A stretch of 8,292 nt of DNA from Geobacillus icigianus (lineage in GTDB: Bacteria > Bacillota > Bacilli > Bacillales > Anoxybacillaceae). The stretch's first letter is position 1. Each line of letters starts with the position of its first letter. Made by a program: the position numbers and the translations under genes. Positions 6,368 to 8,292 of the stretch are shown one piece after another. The stretch covers positions 1 through 8,292 of the forward strand of contig NZ_JPYA01000070.1 in NCBI RefSeq assembly GCF_000750005.1, in the 5' to 3' direction. The notes under the pieces are model-generated. The model was not told where the DNA came from, did not search any database, and worked only from the letters and a program-made list of their open reading frames with translations.

Positions 6368-6406
6368 AAAGAGGGGATCCCGATCCTTTTGGGACACCCT
6401 CTCTTT
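6368..6406. terminator. Stem-loop at the nuclease stop, possible bidirectional terminator
   Basis: AAAGAGGGGATCCC (6368-6381) pairs imperfectly with GGGACACCCTCTCTTT (6391-6406) around GATCCTTTT. It begins one base after the nuclease stop codon. Neither side has a clean T-run beyond the stem, though the arms themselves end in CTCTTT on both strands. It could serve both the nuclease and the small gene ending at 6146. Confidence 0.5.
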
Positions 6407-6407
6407 G

Positions 6408-7319
6408 TCATCTCCTCAGCTGGCGGACGAGCCAATACACCGCTACGGCTGCTGCCGCGCCAAGCAATGGATAAAGAAGCGGAAGGCCGGATCGCTCGAA
6501 AGCGGCCGTTTCTAGTTCGCGGCTAGGCGCACGATCAATTGGCTCCGTCTCGCTTTCGGTTTGCGGAGCTGTGTTCGTCGCCCCTTCCTGTTTTGTTTTC
6601 GAACGAGCCTGTTCATGTTTCGCGACAGACCGTTCACCGTACATGCCGATGCCGTTCCGTTTGGCTTCTTCAAGCGCCTTGCGGACGCGCGATTCATATT
6701 TGTAGCGGCCATAGTCGTAAAAATCTTCAACGAGTCCGGCCTTGGCGAGGTCTTCTTGCAGCAGGCGGCCGTTGACCCATACCCAGGCGAGCAGACGATG
6801 ATATCGGTCAAACAGCGTATTTCCGTCCGTTTCAAGCACCACCTTCCCTTTTTGCAGGCGGGAACACGTAAACCGGCTCGCCTCTTTGCCATACGGCTCG
6901 ATTTCAATCGTGCTTTCCGGTGTGTCGATGAACAAAAAGCGTGTCGTGTATACGCGGCCATTGACACGAAACTTGGCGGTGTCCCCGTCGATGCATTGAG
7001 TTAATGTTGCTGCGTATGTGCGGCCGAGCCGCAGCGAAACAGCGTTATCCTTCCCGCCGAGCGCGTGTCCGTCTAAGTCGATGCGTTCCGGGGTGAGCTT
7101 CCGTTTGCATCGCTCGTTGCTGTTATAGGTTTGAATGAGCTTGACCAACTCCGCTTTTGTTTTCGCCTGTTTGGCTAATGCCGTTGGTTCATGCAGCACA
7201 TATGTGCAATCGCTGTTGCGGAAATGCCCACCTAGTTCGTCCAATGAGCCCGGATGGGCAGACACGGAGTCGGGCCATACTATCATCAGGCAAAGCAACA
7301 GAATGGCGATTTGCTTCAA
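6408..7319 (-). CDS. Secreted, membrane-anchored SNase-like thermonuclease
   Basis: This 303-residue protein starts at TTG (plus-strand 7319), six bases after GGAGGG. That start gives a clean signal peptide (KQIAILLLCLMIVWPDSVSA, cleavage after about residue 21). Longer starts at 7361 or 7445 would bury it. Residues 22-90 carry an N-terminal module with DELGGHF, a C-x-Y and an LH, reminiscent of YHYH-type motifs. The SNase-fold domain follows (about 98-228) with its catalytic set: D111/D113 in IDGDT, R127, D132 and E135 in RFLFIDTPES, and R175 in DRYHRLLAW. A hydrophilic Glu/Thr/Lys-rich linker leads to a C-terminal membrane helix (about 279-297) ending RQLRR. It should act outside the cell, tethered to the membrane, cutting DNA and RNA for nutrient or DNA turnover. 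Monocistronic. Confidence 0.9.
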   Translation of the reverse strand: MKQIAILLLCLMIVWPDSVSAHPGSLDELGGHFRNSDCTYVLHEPTALAKQAKTKAELVKLIQTYNSNERCKRKLTPERIDLDGHALGGKDNAVSLRLGRTYAATLTQCIDGDTAKFRVNGRVYTTRFLFIDTPESTIEIEPYGKEASRFTCSRLQKGKVVLETDGNTLFDRYHRLLAWVWVNGRLLQEDLAKAGLVEDFYDYGRYKYESRVRKALEEAKRNGIGMYGERSVAKHEQARSKTKQEGATNTAPQTESETEPIDRAPSRELETAAFERSGLPLLYPLLGAAAAVAVYWLVRQLRR

Positions 7320-7521
7320 CGCTCTCCCTCCGTTTCGGCAACATTCCAGCTCGGTCGCCATGAAAGCGCATGACGATCTTGCGCTTTGAACGTAGTCTCC
7401 AGCCGTTTCTGTGATGTTCAGCGTGAAATCTACCTTGCCAAACAAGGGTTTTCTCTGAATGGAGCTGTGACCTTCGCGACGGTTCAGCGTGCGCGGTGGA
7501 AGGCAAAATCGTCAAATACGG
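7320..7521. other. Leader and upstream region of the nuclease gene
   Basis: No protein gene is supported here. The minus-strand frame stays open upstream to 7445 but lacks a ribosome binding site or signal-peptide logic. An inverted repeat AAAGCGC (7363-7369) / GCGCTTT (7381-7387) with an 11-base loop sits about 45 bases before the start. I could not identify a convincing promoter. Confidence 0.4.
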
Positions 7522-7596
7522 AAAAGCTCCATAGGCAGCGCGATCTGCCCTCCACCTGAGGATGAAAATCGGCGTCCGTTCGGCATTTTTGTAGAA
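7522..7596 (-). repeat. Dispersed copy of the structured repeat, inverted
   Basis: Read on the minus strand this copy follows the 799-1016 units: ACAAAAATGCC, a GC-rich variable part, GATTTTCATCC, AGGTGGAGGG, a hairpin and CTATGGAGCTT. The hairpin is GGGCAG/CTGCCT (plus-strand 7533-7550) around ATCGCG, its closing pair being G-U on the minus strand. It lies more than 6.5 kb from the tandem array and in opposite orientation. Confidence 0.72.
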
Positions 7597-7716
7597 GAGG
7601 CTGGTGATGTCATCGTGGATATGCCTTTACAATGAGAAAAATCTTGTTGTATCGGTCCTTCTTTCCGCACATTCTCCCATTGATGAAGGCGCTCAGCCGT
7701 TTTTCACCAGCCTTAG

Positions 7717-7791
7717 AAAGCTCCATGGACAACATTTTGCCCTCCACCCGGGGGTAAAAATGACCGCTTGCCGACGGGGGTTCACGAAAAA
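7717..7791 (-). repeat. Second inverted copy of the structured repeat, with a partial one beside it
   Basis: On the minus strand: TTCGTGAA, a GC-rich part, TCATTTTTACC, CCGGGTGGAGGGC, a hairpin and TCCATGGAGCTTTC. The hairpin GGGCAA-N4-TTGTCC (plus-strand 7727-7742) has six pairs, one of them G-U only when read in this orientation. Directly beyond it (about 7681-7716) the start of another unit is recognisable (GGTGAAAAACGGCTGAGCG), suggesting that this locus too was a tandem array. The stretch 7792-7900 holds no gene I can support. Confidence 0.7.
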
Positions 7792-7900
7792 ACCCATTGT
7801 TACAAGGATTTTACCATATTGCTTTCCGATAAAATAGGACGATATAGGGCAATTGTTGATGGAGTTCGTCGACCATTCGTCAACAACCGCCTCAAAACGG

Positions 7901-7928
7901 AAAAACCCTTGCTACGCAAGGGTTTTTT
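7901..7928 (-). terminator. Intrinsic terminator after the decayed tRNA
   Basis: AAAAACCCTTG (7901-7911) and CAAGGGTTTTT (7917-7927) pair perfectly around a 5-base loop, with T-runs on both strands. It begins four bases past the 3' end of the tRNA-Ala remnant on the minus strand, as expected for its terminator. It could also end plus-strand transcripts. Confidence 0.85.
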
Positions 7929-7931
7929 CGA

Positions 7932-8010
7932 TGGAGCATACCGGGCTCGAACCGGTGACCTTCGCGCTGCCAGCACGACGCTCTCCCACGCTTGTCAGTT
8001 ACACTGCCCA
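7932..8010 (-). pseudogene. Decayed tRNA-Ala(GGC)
   Basis: On the minus strand the 3' part of a tRNA is intact: anticodon arm TCGTG-CTGGCAG-CGCGA (anticodon GGC), variable AGGTC, T arm ACCGG-TTCGAGC-CCGGT, and 3' acceptor strand ATGCTCC plus A. The 5' part is damaged. Instead of GGGGCAT-TAGCTCAG it reads TGGGCAG-TGTAACTGACAAG, so the acceptor stem loses its first and last pairs and the 5' D-stem strand is gone, with about six extra bases. The 3' half of the D stem (GAGC) remains. CCA is not encoded. Promoter and terminator are both retained. I judge it non-functional, though an unusual D arm cannot be fully excluded. Confidence 0.7.
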
Positions 8011-8049
8011 AAATCCTTGAAAAACAGCTTCGTGTTTTATTCAAGTAAA

Positions 8050-8078
8050 AGTATAGCAAATAGCATTTATTATGTGAA
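8050..8078 (-). promoter_or_regulatory. Promoter of the decayed tRNA locus
   Basis: On the minus strand TTCACA (plus-strand 8073-8078) and TATACT (8050-8055) are separated by exactly 17 bases, each matching the sigma-A consensus at five of six positions. Transcription would start near 8043, about 33 bases before the tRNA remnant. Confidence 0.7.
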
Positions 8079-8151
8079 TATGACAGTCAATCCAAGAAAT
8101 GATTTTTATAAAAGGGTGGGGTAAAATGACGGATGGGTGTGCATTTTGTAG

Positions 8152-8179
8152 TTGATATTTTTCTGTTTTTTATGATAAT
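8152..8179 (+). promoter_or_regulatory. Promoter of the intact tRNA-Ala
   Basis: TTGATA (8152-8157) and GATAAT (8174-8179) are 16 bases apart, each five of six to the sigma-A consensus. TATAAG at 8179-8184 is a less well-spaced alternative -10. The start would be near 8186, some 30 bases before the tRNA. This promoter and that of the decayed copy fire in opposite directions from a shared AT-rich interval. Confidence 0.65.
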
Positions 8180-8215
8180 ATAAGTAGTGTCCATAGTGAA
8201 AAGTGTCATAAGAAT

Positions 8216-8287
8216 GGGGCATTAGTTCAGTGGGAGAACGCTTCGCTGGCAGCGAAGAGGTCATCGGTTCGAATCCGATATGCTCCA
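8216..8287 (+). tRNA. tRNA-Ala, anticodon GGC
   Basis: A complete cloverleaf: acceptor GGGGCAT/ATGCTCC (one G-U pair), D arm GTTC/GAAC, anticodon stem CTTCG/CGAAG around loop CTGGCAG with anticodon GGC (reads GCC alanine codons), variable AGGTC, T arm ATCGG-TTCGAAT-CCGAT, discriminator A at 8287. The 3' CCA is not encoded and would be added enzymatically. The D stem has a T-A pair (GTTC/GAAC) where the usual form is GCTC/GAGC; the substitution is compensated, so the gene looks functional. Confidence 0.95.
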
Positions 8288-8292
8288 TATAC

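Noticed and set aside
7768..8124. Plus-strand 118-codon open frame containing RARTGDLRAAS
   Set aside because: It reads antisense through the decayed tRNA and its terminator and has no credible ribosome binding site.
7932..8287. The two tRNA-Ala copies as attL/attR of an integrated element
   Set aside because: They are in opposite orientation, differ in the anticodon and T arms, and enclose no integrase or cargo.
8106..8288. Minus-strand open frame beginning MEHIGFEPMTSS
   Set aside because: It is the antisense of the intact tRNA-Ala; this is a familiar false protein seen opposite tRNA genes.

Overview
The window looks like chromosomal DNA from a thermophilic, spore-forming Bacillaceae, most likely Geobacillus or a close relative. 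The reasons are a class-H small acid-soluble spore protein behind a sigma-G-type promoter, moderately GC-rich DNA with strong AGGAGG-type ribosome binding sites and ATG/GTG/TTG starts, and Bacillus-type families: a YugO-like K+ channel, a SwrC-type RND pump that works without a TolC partner, and a YwnH-like acetyltransferase. This is recall from family knowledge; no search was run.

Left part (1-1287). A K+ channel gene runs off the left edge on the minus strand, and the spore gene sspH diverges from it with its own forespore promoter and a strong terminator. After sspH comes about 640 bases without a clear protein gene. This stretch holds a second stem-loop, a tandem array of three 71-74-base repeats with a conserved hairpin, a dubious 32-codon ORF with an excellent ribosome binding site, and then the control region of the RND pump: a promoter overlapped by two nearly identical 14-bp palindromes. 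No regulator gene accompanies these operators. Only a 10-codon reading frame sits where a regulator would be, and it overlaps the pump start as GTGA.

Centre (1288-6146). The 1073-residue RND efflux pump fills 3.2 kb and carries an unusual Gly/Ala/Pro-rich insert. Converging on it is an MFS transporter pseudogene with three independent lesions. The MFS remnant shares a divergent promoter region with an intact YwnH-like GNAT acetyltransferase, which is followed by a small unrecognised gene.

Right part (6147-8292). A secreted, membrane-anchored staphylococcal-nuclease-like protein lies on the minus strand, starts at TTG and has a good terminator. Upstream of it are two more diverged copies of the repeat, in the opposite orientation. 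The window ends with two tRNA-Ala(GGC) loci pointing away from each other: a decayed copy that keeps its promoter and terminator, and an intact copy with its own promoter.

I see no phage, IS element, CRISPR array or toxin-antitoxin pair. The most interesting signals are the structured repeat family, the operator pair with a missing regulator, and the decayed tRNA locus. I did not find a convincing multi-gene system of a new kind.
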